This document shows positions 46,553 to 56,885 of a DNA stretch of 64,000 nt, piece after piece. The translations under genes were made by a program, and so were the position numbers. Origin of the DNA: Agelas oroides (lineage: Eukaryota > Porifera > Demospongiae > Agelasida > Agelasidae); contig OX422183.1 in the NCBI GenBank assembly GCA_949130485.1, positions 28,398,816-28,462,815 of the forward strand, written 5' to 3'. Under the pieces are notes generated by a model, which made no database searches, was not told the origin of the DNA, and was given only the letters and a program-made list of their open reading frames with translations. Positions within the stretch are counted from its first letter, which is position 1. The number at the start of each line of letters is the position of its first letter.

Positions 46553-47142
46553 TACCGTAGTGTCCCACAAATACGCCCCCCCTCGCGCATAAGCCCCCCC
46601 CCCCCCCCCCCCCCCCCCCCTCCCCTGCATTTTTAGCGCAAAGTCTTGCAGAGGTATTTTTATCCCGCGCATAAGCCCCCCCCCTCAATCATATGATTAT
46701 GGCTGTTACCAAAATTTACTGACAACTATGTGTCCGTGTACAAATCGAAGGTTAGCGTATTTCGATCGCATCGCTGCGCCGTTAAGGGCGGGGCTCATAT
46801 GCGCTTCGTAGATTATTAGATATTCATACATCAAGCACGTATGGGCCCCGCCCTTAACGGAAGTTCAGCGATATGGCGCAGCAATGCGATCGAAATACAC
46901 GACGGAATAACCTTCGATTTCTACATGGGACTGCCACATGTATAAATAACATCCAGATAGCAACTGCAAAGTCGTCAAATGCGTTGTCTTCTAGCTGGAC
47001 ACGAAGTTGTGGGCGGGGCACCGGAAGGGAGGGCGTAATCGCGAGAGACAATGTCGCATCCCGCGTATAAGTCCCCCCCTGCGCTTTGTACTAAGGCTAA
47101 GAGCAGTGTTCTCCCACCTAAAAATTGCGGGACACTACGGTA
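46553..47142. mobile_element. MITE with TACCGTAGTGTCCC ends, carrying a nested palindrome
   Basis: The left end TACCGTAGTGTCCCACAAA is inversely matched by the right end TTGCGGGACACTACGGTA. Near both ends there is 'cgcgcataagcccccc'- and 'cgcgtataagtcccccc'-type text. A 27-base C run lies at 46,594-46,620. A second element (46,730-46,937) is inserted inside. Confidence 0.75.
46730..46937. mobile_element. Palindromic GTGGCAGTCCC MITE, copy 1 (nested)
   Basis: The arms 'gttaagggcggggctcatat' and its near-inverse, and the right end 'catgggactgccac', match the 57,727-57,985 copy. The left end is eroded (gtgtccgtgtacaaatcg). Confidence 0.75.
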
Positions 47143-47959
47143 TTAAAAAAACTCATGCGGGTGGAAATTGGCATGCTCGATTGCCTGAGAAACAATCTAT
47201 TACTATGGCCTATAAGGTTCTGATGTGTTGGTTGAGTGTAATCTATATAAAGTTCCCTAGGATATTTAAAAAGTACACTGATGTTTAGCTTTGATTCCCA
47301 CACTTCAGAATGGAGTAACTGTATGAGAAGAGGCTTTTGGGTTATTGTGCTATTCAAAGGTTTTAAAATGCAATAAATTGATTCTGCAGCCTATAGCCAC
47401 TTCACATTATGAAGTGAACAACTTGAACGTATACAATTTAATGATGGCTGCATGTATAACCATTGTTTCCTGGCCTGGCAATTTGACGTTAAAGCACACA
47501 AAACATTTGCTGTTGATGTCAGTTTTAGCATATGGATCCTTTGAACATACTGTATTTTGACTTCTTCTTGGATTTAGTGCTTGAAACAAAGGTGTTTCCA
47601 GCCAGCCAAATGTGGGCCTGGGCAGGCCAGGCTTGTCCAATATATCGGTAGGCCCATCTAAGCTTTGAGTCGATTGTGCATGGCTTCTGTGTAAGCCACA
47701 TAGCCATATTTTATAGCAAGCTGGCAGATGGAGTGACCCTTTTTTGTGTGTAGCAGTGGAAGCCAGAAGAGCAGTGTTCTCCCACCTAAAAATTTGTAAT
47801 TTTGCAGTTGTATAATTATAGCTAAGTGTAAGCATCCACGCAAAAGCTTTCTCCCCACAAAAATTGCATGGCACTTTGCAGCACGTTACCTCCTGTGCCC
47901 ACCCAATACTTATAGTCAGTGCCTATAGCTATGCTCCTACTTTCAGCTATTCTGCACAG

Positions 47960-48245
47960 AATCATGACTGGGATTGAACCTACTCATTAGTGTGCACTCA
48001 GTGGTACACTGGGACAAAGGAGAGTAATGAACCACCCAGTGCCAGCCAAGAGCTCTCTAGCCATCACAACAGCTGTCATGTGATGATGTCACCTTGTGGG
48101 GAATAGCCACTCAACTCTTCCTGTCCCACACTTTCTTGCCAGTGAAGGACCTTTCTTCAAAAGTGCATTGCACCAAGTGTCATCATCAAGCTGAAATCTG
48201 ATGATCTTAAGAGTAGTCACTTCAAAATAGAGCTGTTCGTCCTGG
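47960..48245. repeat. Dispersed repeat family A, diverged copy
   Basis: Retains the block order of copy 3 ('cccagtgccagccaagagct', 'agctgtcatgtgatgat', 'cactttcttgccagtg', 'aaatctgatgatc') at lower similarity. Confidence 0.5.
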
Positions 48246-48303
48246 CCAATTTTCTCAGTTGCTTATTTTCAGTCGTATATTGACTATCATTGTATTCTTG
48301 CAG

Positions 48304-48398
48304 TCCCTGCAGCTCCCAGGAGCTGTAACATCACTCTGTCATACAACCAGTTATCAGGGAGGCTACATTTCATCAACAGCACCTGGGATACAATGCTA
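48304..48398 (+). CDS. Receptor gene exon: first part of split FN3 domain
   Basis: Acceptor attcttgcag and donor CTA|GTAAGTC bracket 95 bases, phase 1 in and phase 0 out. Translation: VPAAPRSCNITLSYNQL, then HFINSTWDTML. It joins in frame with the exon at 50,139 to form one FN3-like domain interrupted by an intron. The donor lies inside a perfect 54-bp tandem duplication (48,381-48,434 and 48,435-48,488), so an identical second donor sits at 48,453. Using it would add 18 codons without a stop. Confidence 0.75.
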
Positions 48399-48488
48399 GT
48401 AAGTCACATCACATGTAACTCCTTGGTTCTGTTCACCTGGGATACAATGCTAGTAAGTCACATCACATGTAACTCCTTGGTTCTGTTC
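48381..48488 (+). repeat. Perfect 54-bp tandem duplication containing a 5' splice site
   Basis: Two identical 54-base units, acctgggata...ggttctgttc, each including GCTA|GTAAGTC. Identity indicates a recent event. Confidence 0.95.
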
Positions 48489-48924
48489 ACTACCATAATA
48501 ATTATACATTTGCATAATTCCATTTCATGCACCAAATAGAACCCGCAAAAGTGATAGTATAAAAATTAATCTAAATCTATTTAACTTCAGGGAATGATTG
48601 GGTGTAATGTGGGCACACCTTAGGGACTTGCCAAATTCTTGACTGGGAGGAGCAGGCTGGTGACTGGATGGTCCCGTGACCCACTGCGGTGGTGTTGGAA
48701 GTCACGTGACCACAGTGTCCCCCTCTAATGCGGTTTTAGGGGGGTTAGGGTTAGGATTAATTGAGGACCCCCTCTAATTAGGGGAACAAAGCCGGCCAGC
48801 CTGGGACATCACATCATAAAGATGGACAGTCTAGTACCCACGAAACCAAGCGCTAGGAGGCTGATGCGGGTGGACAGTGGGAAAGCTCTGAGTGAGGACT
48901 GGAGCCGGTTGCTGACAATGTTTA

Positions 48925-49345
48925 GGCCATACCAATTTGATCTTTTGATTCACGAGTAGGGTTCACAGAAAAAGTGGGTAGGTAGGTCGAATTATATTCA
49001 TAAATGTAAATATGAATCTCATTATAAATATTGCCCTGCTCGAGCTCGATATGGTCACTTTCTCCACAGTTTCACCGCAGAGCTCTTCTGAGACCCCAAA
49101 GTGTCCGTAGCCTTCGCAGAAACTACCGTAGAAGGAACCAGGGTTGTTTGTCCTCATTTAACTTCCCCACCAACCAGTGCAACCCACAACTCTGAAGGGA
49201 TACACGTGTCAGACATCTTGTATACAGTGCCTAGCATCTCACGTGATTAATTGGTGACGTCATAAAATAATTTACGTTTATAAATCCTTCTTTCTAAAAA
49301 TAGAGTCGCCGTACTCGTGAATCAAAAGATCAAATTGGTATGGCC
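48925..49345. mobile_element. PIF/Harbinger-like MITE, TTA duplication
   Basis: The 34-bp ends starting GGCCATACCAATTTGATCTT are exact or near-exact inverses. TTA flanks both sides (48,922-48,924 and 49,346-49,348). Located in the intron after the split FN3 exon. Confidence 0.85.
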
Positions 49346-49816
49346 TTAGCTACTGCGGCTTGGCGCCAGATTTACACACACAATATGCTTGACTGTCTGA
49401 TCACGTGATCCAACTGGGCTCATGCGGGCGGAAGTCCCTGTCGTTAACTACTTTAACTACATCGAATACGATGGCCATCTTCTACACAGCTAGATGGAAG
49501 TAGGTCCATTGTTGGCTGACAACTTTCACACACACGTTCACTTACGCAATTTTATGCCATATTTAGACTTATCCTTGTTCTGATCTTCACCATCATTCAT
49601 GGTTATGGAAAGGAACAAGAAAGACAGTACAAATTATTGTTACTTTGGCAGTTTGCTTTATAAAATTCTGTATTTGTATTAGATGAGTGCAGGTTTAAGT
49701 AAAGACTGACTAAGAGTGCAATTTGGAAATAACATTTTTTCGATGAGAGTAGCTAACAAATGTATTGACATTTTGACAATGACCATTTTCTAGATGATAC
49801 TTGTGTCATGTCAGTG

Positions 49817-50138
49817 TATAATTTATGCTTACCTCCCTATAATTTATGTTTACCTCCCTATAATTTATGTTTACCTCCCTATAATTTATGTTTACCTCCC
49901 TATATTTTATGTTTACCTCCCTATATTTTATGTTTACCTCCCTACAATTTATGTTTACCTCCCTATATTTTATGTTTACCTCCCTACAATTTATGTTTAC
50001 CTCCCTATGATTTATGTTTACCTCCCTATAATTTATGTTTACCTCCCTATAATTTATGTTTACCTCCCTATAATTTATGTTTACCTCCCTATAATTTATG
50101 TTTACCTCCCTATAATTTATGTTTACCTCCCTATCTAG
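49817..50138 (+). repeat. 21-bp minisatellite forming the 3' splice-site tract
   Basis: About 15 units of 'tataatttatgtttacctccc' with minor variants (tatatttt, tacaattt, tatgattt). The array ends in 'ctatctag', the acceptor of the next exon. No unit contains AG, so the first AG after 49,813 is the acceptor at 50,138. Long open frames here (IYVYLPI repeats) are artefacts. Confidence 0.9.
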
Positions 50139-50409
50139 AACCCAGTGGACCTAGACCATGGAGAGGTGTGTCCTGCACCAAGAGGGGTCAGCACACAGTA
50201 TGTGATCACATACCGTGCTAGGTCTTTCATTGGTCCCTTTGTAGTTGCAGAGAATGTGGACATTTCTCAGTGTAATGCAATATCTGGGACGTGTAGGCAC
50301 CCTTTTGAGCCAGACATGAATCGTCCCATATTGTATGACAGTGTGTCAGTGGCTGGTGAGAATGTGGTGGGAGTGGGACCTGCAAGAACATGTACAACAC
50401 AAACTTTAA
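50139..50409 (+). CDS. Receptor gene exon: second part of split FN3 domain
   Basis: Acceptor ctccctatctag and donor TTAA|GTGAGC bracket 271 bases, phase 0 in and phase 1 out, complementary to the preceding exon. Translation: NPVDLDHGEVCPAP, STQYVITYRARSF, VDISQCNAISGTCRHPF and YDSVSVAGENVVGVGPA. The 'YxVSVxAxNxxGxGP' ending is the classic last strand of FN3. Confidence 0.8.
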
Positions 50410-50449
50410 GTGAGCTACACAGTATACAAGTGATGAATTCACACGTTAT

Positions 50450-50648
50450 TACCGTATAGCGCTAAATTTTCGTGGGTCTTTAATTTCGCGAATTTCACGA
50501 ATTTTCAACCATTTGCGAAAATATATTTCAACGAAAATTATTGACATGTGGCGTGCAGTGTGCACGTGCAGCGAATTTGCAAAATTATTTCTTCAAAAAT
50601 TGCTATTCACGAAAATTTAGACCCTCGAAAATTTAGTGCTATACTGTA
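50450..50648. mobile_element. MITE with TACCGTATAGCGCTAAATTT ends
   Basis: The left TACCGTATAGCGCTAAATTT is inversely matched by the right AAATTTAGTGCTATACTGTA. It lies wholly within the intron after the split FN3 domain. It belongs with the 53,085 element to a TACCGTATAGCG group. Confidence 0.75.
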
Positions 50649-50721
50649 TATGTTACATGTCACACACATTTACAATACCATAAGTCACTCATTAGAAGAT
50701 GATTTTTTCTTTCATGTACAG

Positions 50722-51030
50722 ACACAACCAACAACATCCTAACAGGTGGAATGGTAGATACAAGCTCGCCCAACAATGCAAGAATCAACTGCTTATTTCT
50801 ATCTGGGTTCACTGGATCTGCTCTCTGTACAGTCCAGTATGGGACTGACCCAACCTACACAAATCTGCCATTCTCTGCTGTGTCCACTGAGACTGGTACA
50901 GCAGGAGACACAGTCAGTGTGGTAGTGAGGGAGCGACTGAACTCTTCAACTGTGTACTACCACACTGTGTCTGCAGTTAGTGGAGATGTCACTGTAGTTG
51001 TGCAAGCAACATTCACAACACCACCGTATA
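50722..51030 (+). CDS. Receptor gene exon: FN3-like domain
   Basis: Acceptor tttcatgtacag and donor TATA|GTAAGT bracket 309 bases, phase 1-1. Translation contains NNARINCLFLSGFTGSALCT, VQYGTDPTYTNLPF, DTVSVVVRERLNSSTVYYHT and VVVQATFTTPP, an FN3-type beta-sandwich just outside the membrane-proximal sushi-like module. N-glycosylation sequons present. Confidence 0.75.
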
Positions 51031-51690
51031 GTAAGTAAATGTTTCAATATGCACCAAAGCTTTTCAGTTTGGATGTAGGGAGAGGCTGGGAATAATGCTA
51101 CCAAGGTATGTAATGCAGCAGATTGCCCCCTTTCATTTTAAGAACAGCTAGCCTGATTGCTCTCAGGCTAGCTACTAATGACCACCAATTTAATGTGAAA
51201 TCAATGGAGGGGTGATATGCCAGGTGAGGTAAGGATTATGCAATATGGAAGGCTGAATTTCTACAGTCATGAATTCCCACATCTGGAATGAATTGAACTC
51301 TGGATTAGAATCAATTTCAAATAAAATACCTTTAGGCTATCCCTACATGCTTTAATGTGAGAGAAAATAGAATATGCTTTATTTGCTTGGAAATGTGTGA
51401 CCCAACTAAGCACACCACAGCTGTATTTTTCTGGTCCCTTAAATGAAAAAGATTGAAGAGCAACCAAAGTTATTTTGTGTGTTTACAATACCATGCTTGT
51501 AGTTAATTGTGTCGTCCATCGATTCTGACTTCTTTGATGAGAAACAGGAACTGCTTTGGCCCAGCAGGTTTACCAGCATTCCCTAAGAGAAACCTAGCTC
51601 CTATGATGGCTGACAGCACTCAAACACCATATGAAACTAATCATATGTGCTTTTACAAAGATTTCTGTTGTATGATCTCTTTATGTATAG

Positions 51691-51990
51691 GTTGTTCTCC
51701 AGTGGAGCTTTGGGACCTGCCAACTGCTGGGTTTACCTTTTTGGCTAACGTTAGTTCACTAAACGATACTGCTGCTTGGTATCCAAGCTGTGATGACTCA
51801 AGTGTTGAGAGTGCTGTTCTGCTGGACACTACACTCAATACAGCCATAGTTGCTTACCTCACTGGTACCACTCCTGGTTCCAGGGCATGTTTGGTCTGTG
51901 ATGAGGATAGTGGATATGGATCAAATACAACCAGCATTGTGAGAGTCTGCCAAAATGATGGAACATGGTCTGGAAGTCCCATTACATGTG
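51691..51990 (+). CDS. Receptor gene exon: membrane-proximal sushi-like module
   Basis: Acceptor tctttatgtatag and donor TGTG|GTACAT bracket 300 bases, phase 1-1. Translation runs CSPVELWDLPTAGFTFLANV ... GSRACLVCDEDSGYGSNTTS ... VCQNDGTWSGSPITC. The closing 'C...GxWSG..xxC' is the signature of the end of a CCP/sushi domain; the first half is longer and less typical. The donor is weaker than its neighbours. Confidence 0.7.
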
Positions 51991-52549
51991 GTACATTTTA
52001 TCAATATGTTTAACATGTGACCTAGCTAATAGATGTACAGTTACAGAACTAAACGGTCCATTTGTGAAACAACTTTTCCTGCCCTTGCTGAATTGTTTGC
52101 ACTGAGACTGTTGAAGTGTGAACACTTTAACTAGAATGACCCCTTCACATGTATCACTCCACCACCTAAAGACAGTTTCAAACTTGCTTTGGCTAAGTAC
52201 CCACAGTTATCACGCAATTTGCATTTTGAGCAGACATGTAGAGACACTGTTCTTTTCTATTGGATTGCTTTGTGTCATCGCCGGTGATGTAAGTCATCAA
52301 TCTCGCTGACTCTTGTCTGTAGTAGCTAGGTCCCCATAAACTCTTGAATTATATAGCACATAACCAGACACTTTGTAAATACTGGAGGTAGCATAGTTCT
52401 GTGAGAGCAGTATTATAGTCAAATACCAACCTCCTTGTTTTCTTGGACACGAAAAACTACAGTACAGTATATTGCTAAACAAATCAGCTGTTGCCAAATT
52501 ATGCTAATGGAACTACTACCTTCACTATTCTCTCATTTTGTTCCAACAG

Positions 52550-52660
52550 ACTGCAAACTTCTACAAAGGTGGCACATTGCTCTAATTGTGATTGGTGCTG
52601 TTTTCTTGTTTTCTGGCACAGTACTCACTATCATAGTTACAATCACAGGAGCATTTCACA
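52550..52660 (+). CDS. Receptor gene exon: membrane span 1
   Basis: Acceptor ttttgttccaacag and donor CACA|GTGAGT bracket 111 bases, phase 1-1. It encodes CKLLQRWHIALIVIGAVF continuing LFSGTVLTIIVTITGAF, one hydrophobic helix of about 24 residues. Because it is symmetric, it can be skipped without changing the frame. Confidence 0.75.
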
Positions 52661-53084
52661 GTGAGTGTGAATGAAGGGTCAATAATATAGTCAGTAGATT
52701 CACAGGATTTAGAAGTCTAGGAAACAAGCTACAGTTACTGGGTTTTTATAAATTTCTCGAGATTTCACTGCATGAATATCCCAGATGTAATCAAAAAATG
52801 TAAACTGCCTTGTCATGTATATTTTAATGAAGTTGAAATGCGCAATGGAATACTCTTTGATTTTTACATGGGACTGTCACATCACTATAATATATGTGTT
52901 GCACAATTGACTCTTAGAATTGATATCCTAAATTTAGAGCAAATTAATTTTCAGATTTGTAGTGTGCATGCTACATCACTTTAAAGATGTATATTTTATA
53001 TCATCTCTACTTTGCTGGGGGAGCATGAGCTATTTGTAGTATATGTACCCTTTACACCTTTACAAATGTGTGTATTTCTGTGCA

Positions 53085-53315
53085 TACCGTATAGCGGGAA
53101 ATTTTGTGAGGCAGAAATTTTCGCGATTTTTGCGATCAAACACCAGCTCGCGAAACTGAGATCCCTGGCAGGATTACTTTCTCTGTCCATGAAATTGTAG
53201 GGGGTGTGGTCAGAGTCCTGACATCGCGAAATTAAAAATCGCAAATTTTTTTCCTGCCATGTTTGTTGGTGATTCAGGAAAATTTATGCTCGCAAAACTT
53301 TCCCGCTTTACGGTA
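53085..53315. mobile_element. MITE with TACCGTATAGCGGGAAA ends
   Basis: The left TACCGTATAGCGGGAAATTT and the right AACTTTCCCGCTTTACGGTA are inverses with small differences. The interior has 'ttttcgcgatttttgcgatc' and a matching inverse. Confidence 0.75.
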
Positions 53316-53447
53316 TTACGATAAGTCAGTATGATGATAGCTACAGCCAGGTTCTACCTATAGTCATTACAGAAAACATACGAGATATCAGATACACTTT
53401 TTGTATGATACTGAATGTCATAAAACTATGTAATCTGATCCTTGCAG

Positions 53448-53570
53448 GAGAAAGGGTACAGCAGAAATGTATTATAACTACACTTCTCAGCAGTGCTGCT
53501 GTTTTCAGTGTACTTGTGGTGGCACTCTGGATTGCTATGGGAGCAGTGGTGTCAAACCCTCCAAATGGCA
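53448..53570 (+). CDS. Receptor gene exon: membrane span 2
   Basis: Acceptor gatccttgcag and donor GGCA|GTAAGTG bracket 123 bases, phase 1-1. It encodes ERVQQKCIITTLLSSAAVF then SVLVVALWIAMGAVVSNPPN, one hydrophobic helix. The second of three similar cassette-like exons. Confidence 0.75.
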
Positions 53571-53717
53571 GTAAGTGAAGTCTGCCACAGTATTAGCCTC
53601 CCTTCAGTACTTGTTTATAGCTAGCTTCTCCTTGTCTCTTCCAACTTCCATGTGTCTACAATAAGATAGTAATCACAATAATTACCATAGTACAATAGCA
53701 GTGGCATATTTAGGAGT

Positions 53718-54150
53718 ATCCTCGTTCCCAGGCCTCCCCCGTTTTTTGTTCTTTAGGTTTGCGTTCAGTATAATAAACGGAAATGGAAGAGCAGCGAAAA
53801 AAGGGGAAGGCCTGGGAACACTTATCACGTGAATGACGTCTGGTGGATGCAAGGTGGACTTAGAGGGGAGTAGTACCCGACTACAAGTATGTGCACAATA
53901 AACCTGAGAGTGAGTTTTGTGCCGGTCAAGTGGAATACTCCCCATCTTGTGAACGTCTGGAGTTTTGCCTAGCGACAGAGGGCTTGATGATGAAGTTTAT
54001 TATGTTATTTGCGGACCCCTCCTCACTACGTCTACCTCATGTCCACCTGACGTCATTCACATGATAAGTGTTCCCAGACCTTCCCCATTTTTCGCCACTC
54101 TTCCATTACTAAACTCATACAGAAGAACAAAAACAGGGGAGGCCTGGGCA
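53718..54150. mobile_element. Fold-back element with CCTCGTTCCCAGGC-related ends
   Basis: The left TCCTCGTTCCCAGGCCTCCC is paired with the right 'ggggaggcctgggca', plus inner inverses 'ggcctgggaacacttatcac' and 'gataagtgttcccagacc', 'gaatgacgtc' and 'gacgtcattc'. Probably related to the 9-bp-duplication family, but the outer ends are eroded. Confidence 0.65.
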
Positions 54151-54838
54151 TGAAGCTATAATTCCACTGCCACTAGTATTGTTTAGGAGTTACTGCATAC
54201 ATATACCGCTTTTGGTCAGAGACAGGGGTTGATTACCATTAGATGTAGGAGCATAATGTGAGCATAATTCATAATACATTTTGCTGGCCTGCATGCAACC
54301 ACTGCATTGTCAAGCTAGCTAAAAAGGATGGGAGGGCTGAAGATTGCTCCAATCCCTTCCTCATCGTGTTGGAAAGTAAGATCACTTGCACTACATATAG
54401 ATTGTGCATATATGATAATCAAGCTCAAAACCAGCATAATCGTAGCTCAGCACTTTAAGGCACAAGCTTGGCAATCATTTGATAGTGATGACTAATTGCC
54501 TTCATGGCAGCATATATACATGTACAATCTGGGGAATGAATACCGTCATGCATGACAGCATATGTCCAATCAATACCGTCAGGCTTATATTTCCTAGATT
54601 GATTTGTTGTATATGGAAAAGTGATACAACAACTGTCACCTACCAGTATGGCTAACCTTTAGTCATAAAAGAAGGTGATGTTAGTGGACTTAGAGTCACA
54701 TATTACATGCAGATTCTGTAGATTAGGTTCAAGCAAAGACATGTTACATAGGGGGCCGAAAGTGACTAGAATCATTTTTGTAGTTTACAGTTGCCACATA
54801 GTAAACAGAAGTGGTTTTGCAACTCTTCTCCATCTCAG

Positions 54839-54955
54839 ATGTGTGTAATTCAAGTTGGCGTCAAAGAGTTAATGGACTGATGATCTCAGGGTTTGTGTCC
54901 TCTCTTTTATCTCTCCTGTTGCCCTTTGTTACACTTCTACTTTTCCTCTGGAAAT
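54839..54955 (+). CDS. Receptor gene exon: membrane span 3
   Basis: Acceptor ttctccatctcag and donor AAAT|GTGAGG bracket 117 bases, phase 1-1. It encodes VCNSSWRQRVNGLMISGFV then SSLLSLLLPFVTLLLFLWK, one hydrophobic helix ending in W-K. If the donor were not used, the frame would read through to a stop about 16 codons later, giving a membrane protein with a short tail and no ankyrins. Confidence 0.75.
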
Positions 54956-55242
54956 GTGAGGAGAAACTTACTAAAATCCTTGTACTTATAAAAAGATGCT
55001 ACTAATTGGTCTATATATGCTGTGTTTATCACAGTGTGGTAGATTAGCTATTGTTTTTACAAACTAGGCTGTGATGCTGCAATGTGTTGCTTAGTACGAT
55101 TGGGGCACATCACTTACCTTGTCCATTATTATCGTACCTTCAATATCTTATGTAATATTTATCAGGAATGGACATAGGTTATTAAAATGGTAACAGTGAC
55201 ATGAGTAGATGCTGTAATATTACATTTTTATTTTTATATTAG

Positions 55243-55279
55243 ATTGCGGAGAGAAGTGTTCTAAATCATGGAAAGGAAG
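55243..55279 (+). CDS. Receptor gene microexon, 37 nt, linking membrane span to ankyrins
   Basis: Acceptor tttttatattag and donor GAAG|GTGCAA bracket 37 bases, phase 1 in and phase 2 out. It encodes CGEKCSKSWKG and supplies exactly the phase change needed between the phase-1 membrane exons and the phase-2 first ankyrin exon. That fit is the main evidence; the donor is weak. Confidence 0.55.
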
Positions 55280-55479
55280 GTGCAAAGAGTAATCTAAAAG
55301 TCTTAAGCAATGCAAAATTGATATATAGTTTCAATGTAATGATAGTTACAAGGGTTAGTCAAACCTTTGTCATAGTTATAGCTATTTGTATACCATCCAA
55401 ACTCTTGGTACCACAATGCCATACTGTGTGTTGACTCAGTATATGTGATCATGGTTCTTTTATTTTACCCATGGATCAG

Positions 55480-55570
55480 AAAACCCCTGCACTTGGCAGC
55501 TAGACGAGGCAATCTAGACACAGTGAAATTGCTTGTCAGTGAAGGAGCTGATATCGAAGATAATAAAGGG
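55480..55570 (+). CDS. Receptor gene exon: ankyrin repeat 1
   Basis: Acceptor acccatggatcag and donor GGG|GTAAGT bracket 91 bases, phase 2 in and phase 0 out. It encodes KPLHLAARRGNLDTVKLL then VSEGADIEDNKG, a canonical ankyrin repeat lacking only the first residue pair. Confidence 0.85.
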
Positions 55571-56078
55571 GTAAGTATATGAAACTAATAAGAGCAGATG
55601 GATACTATTCAAGTTACATGAATGTGAAGGACTTACTTGGGTGCCTGGAGAATCAACTGAACTCAGAAGTACTTTTTGTTCTATGTTAGTGTACACTGAT
55701 GTTGTGGCATTTATTACTCATTGGATGGATGAACAGTATAGATACATAAATGCTTTCTTGTGCAGCAATCATACCAAATCACATTGTTTGTCTATGTGTA
55801 ATGATGGGGTACACAAGACTATACTGCTTATTTCAGTTTAATGAGCCTTATTCCCAGGCACAAGGGAGAGGGTGCTATATCTATCATCTTTTATGGTGTC
55901 TGAAGGAAGTTTGACAGCTTTTAAGCTCTAAGCTCTTCTCTGGTCCTATCCACAAAGTACATCACATCTATCTGGGAATTTGCTCACCTCAATCCACAGT
56001 ACTAGTTTGTTACACTAAAATGACTGGACATTATTTGTCAATTTATTGTAACTATTGTCTTACAATTCCCTCAATCAG

Positions 56079-56177
56079 TGGACACCCCTACACCATGCAG
56101 CTAGAGGAGGTTATGAGTGCACAGTAGAACACCTTGTCAAAGAAGGAGCTAACATCAACTCCAGAGATAATGATGAG
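56079..56177 (+). CDS. Receptor gene exon: ankyrin repeat 2
   Basis: Acceptor cctcaatcag and donor GAG|GTATGT bracket 99 bases, phase 0-0. It encodes WTPLHHAARGGYECTVEHL then VKEGANINSRDNDE, 33 residues. Confidence 0.9.
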
Positions 56178-56435
56178 GTATGTAAATCACTTTATTATAC
56201 TATGGAAGGTATGTATGTAGGTTATTACTGCTGATTTGAGTTTGAGTCTCTGAATTCACTACTAATCAATGGCATAATATACTGCAATGCACTAGCTCAG
56301 AAGTCAGTCAGTTCTGCAGTTTGAAAGAAGAGATCGCCATTATTTGAGCTTAGAACTCTTTTGTCTACTATGTTCAAGGAGTAAGAGCAGTGGCATAGCC
56401 AGCATACCGAAGATACCTGAGCACAGCATAACAGC

Positions 56436-56533
56436 TAAAACTCCTGCATGAAGTGCAGTAACACGTATAGACGTCTGATGGCAAGTAAATGTAAATCTTT
56501 AGTATTGTCCTTGCTATTCTAAAATTTTGCACA
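56436..56533 (+). repeat. Intron segment duplicated at 58,363-58,459
   Basis: 'cctgcatgaagtgcagta' through 'ccttgctattctaaaatttt' is shared with 58,363-58,459 at high identity. The downstream copy is joined directly to a broken ankyrin exon. Confidence 0.85.
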
Positions 56534-56702
56534 GGACTGATTTTTACAAGAGCATGGCCTCTCACCCAAGTAAACATTGGTTGAAGTGTGAGGGTGAAAT
56601 TTTTTTTTGAAGGCATCCTTTCCAATGCAGTACCATAGACACCAGATAATAAAATACATAACTGTATAGTTCATGTGCGCACTAACCTTATAAAAATTAA
56701 AT

Positions 56703-56885
56703 TGCCCTGGTGCATAGCTGCACTGCCCTGCATGGTGCATAGCTGCACTGCCCTGGTGGATAGCTGCAATGCCCTGGTGCATAGCTGCATTGCCCTGCAT
56801 GGTGCATAGCTGCACTGCCCTGGTGCATAGCTGCATTGCCCTGCATGGTGCATAGCTGCACTGCCCTGGTATATAGCTGCATTCC
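56703..56885 (-). repeat. Minisatellite, 'tgcatagctgcactgccc' type
   Basis: About eight to nine units of 18 bases, some followed by a 7-base 'tgcatgg' extension, in the intron before ankyrin repeat 3. Minus-strand frames reading MQLCTRAVQ-like repeats are artefacts. Confidence 0.85.

Larger units (their letters stand above)
45877..48303. other. 2.4-kb intron with nested MITEs
   Basis: Holds a fragment of family A (about 46,020-46,185), the nested MITE pair at 46,553-47,142 and a diverged family A copy (about 47,960-48,245). No additional exon was recognised. Confidence 0.6.

Noticed and set aside
49794-50221. Open frames of 114 and 137 codons (IYVYLPI and NLCLPPY repeats)
   Set aside because: Product of the 21-bp minisatellite, whose length is a multiple of three; the region is intronic.
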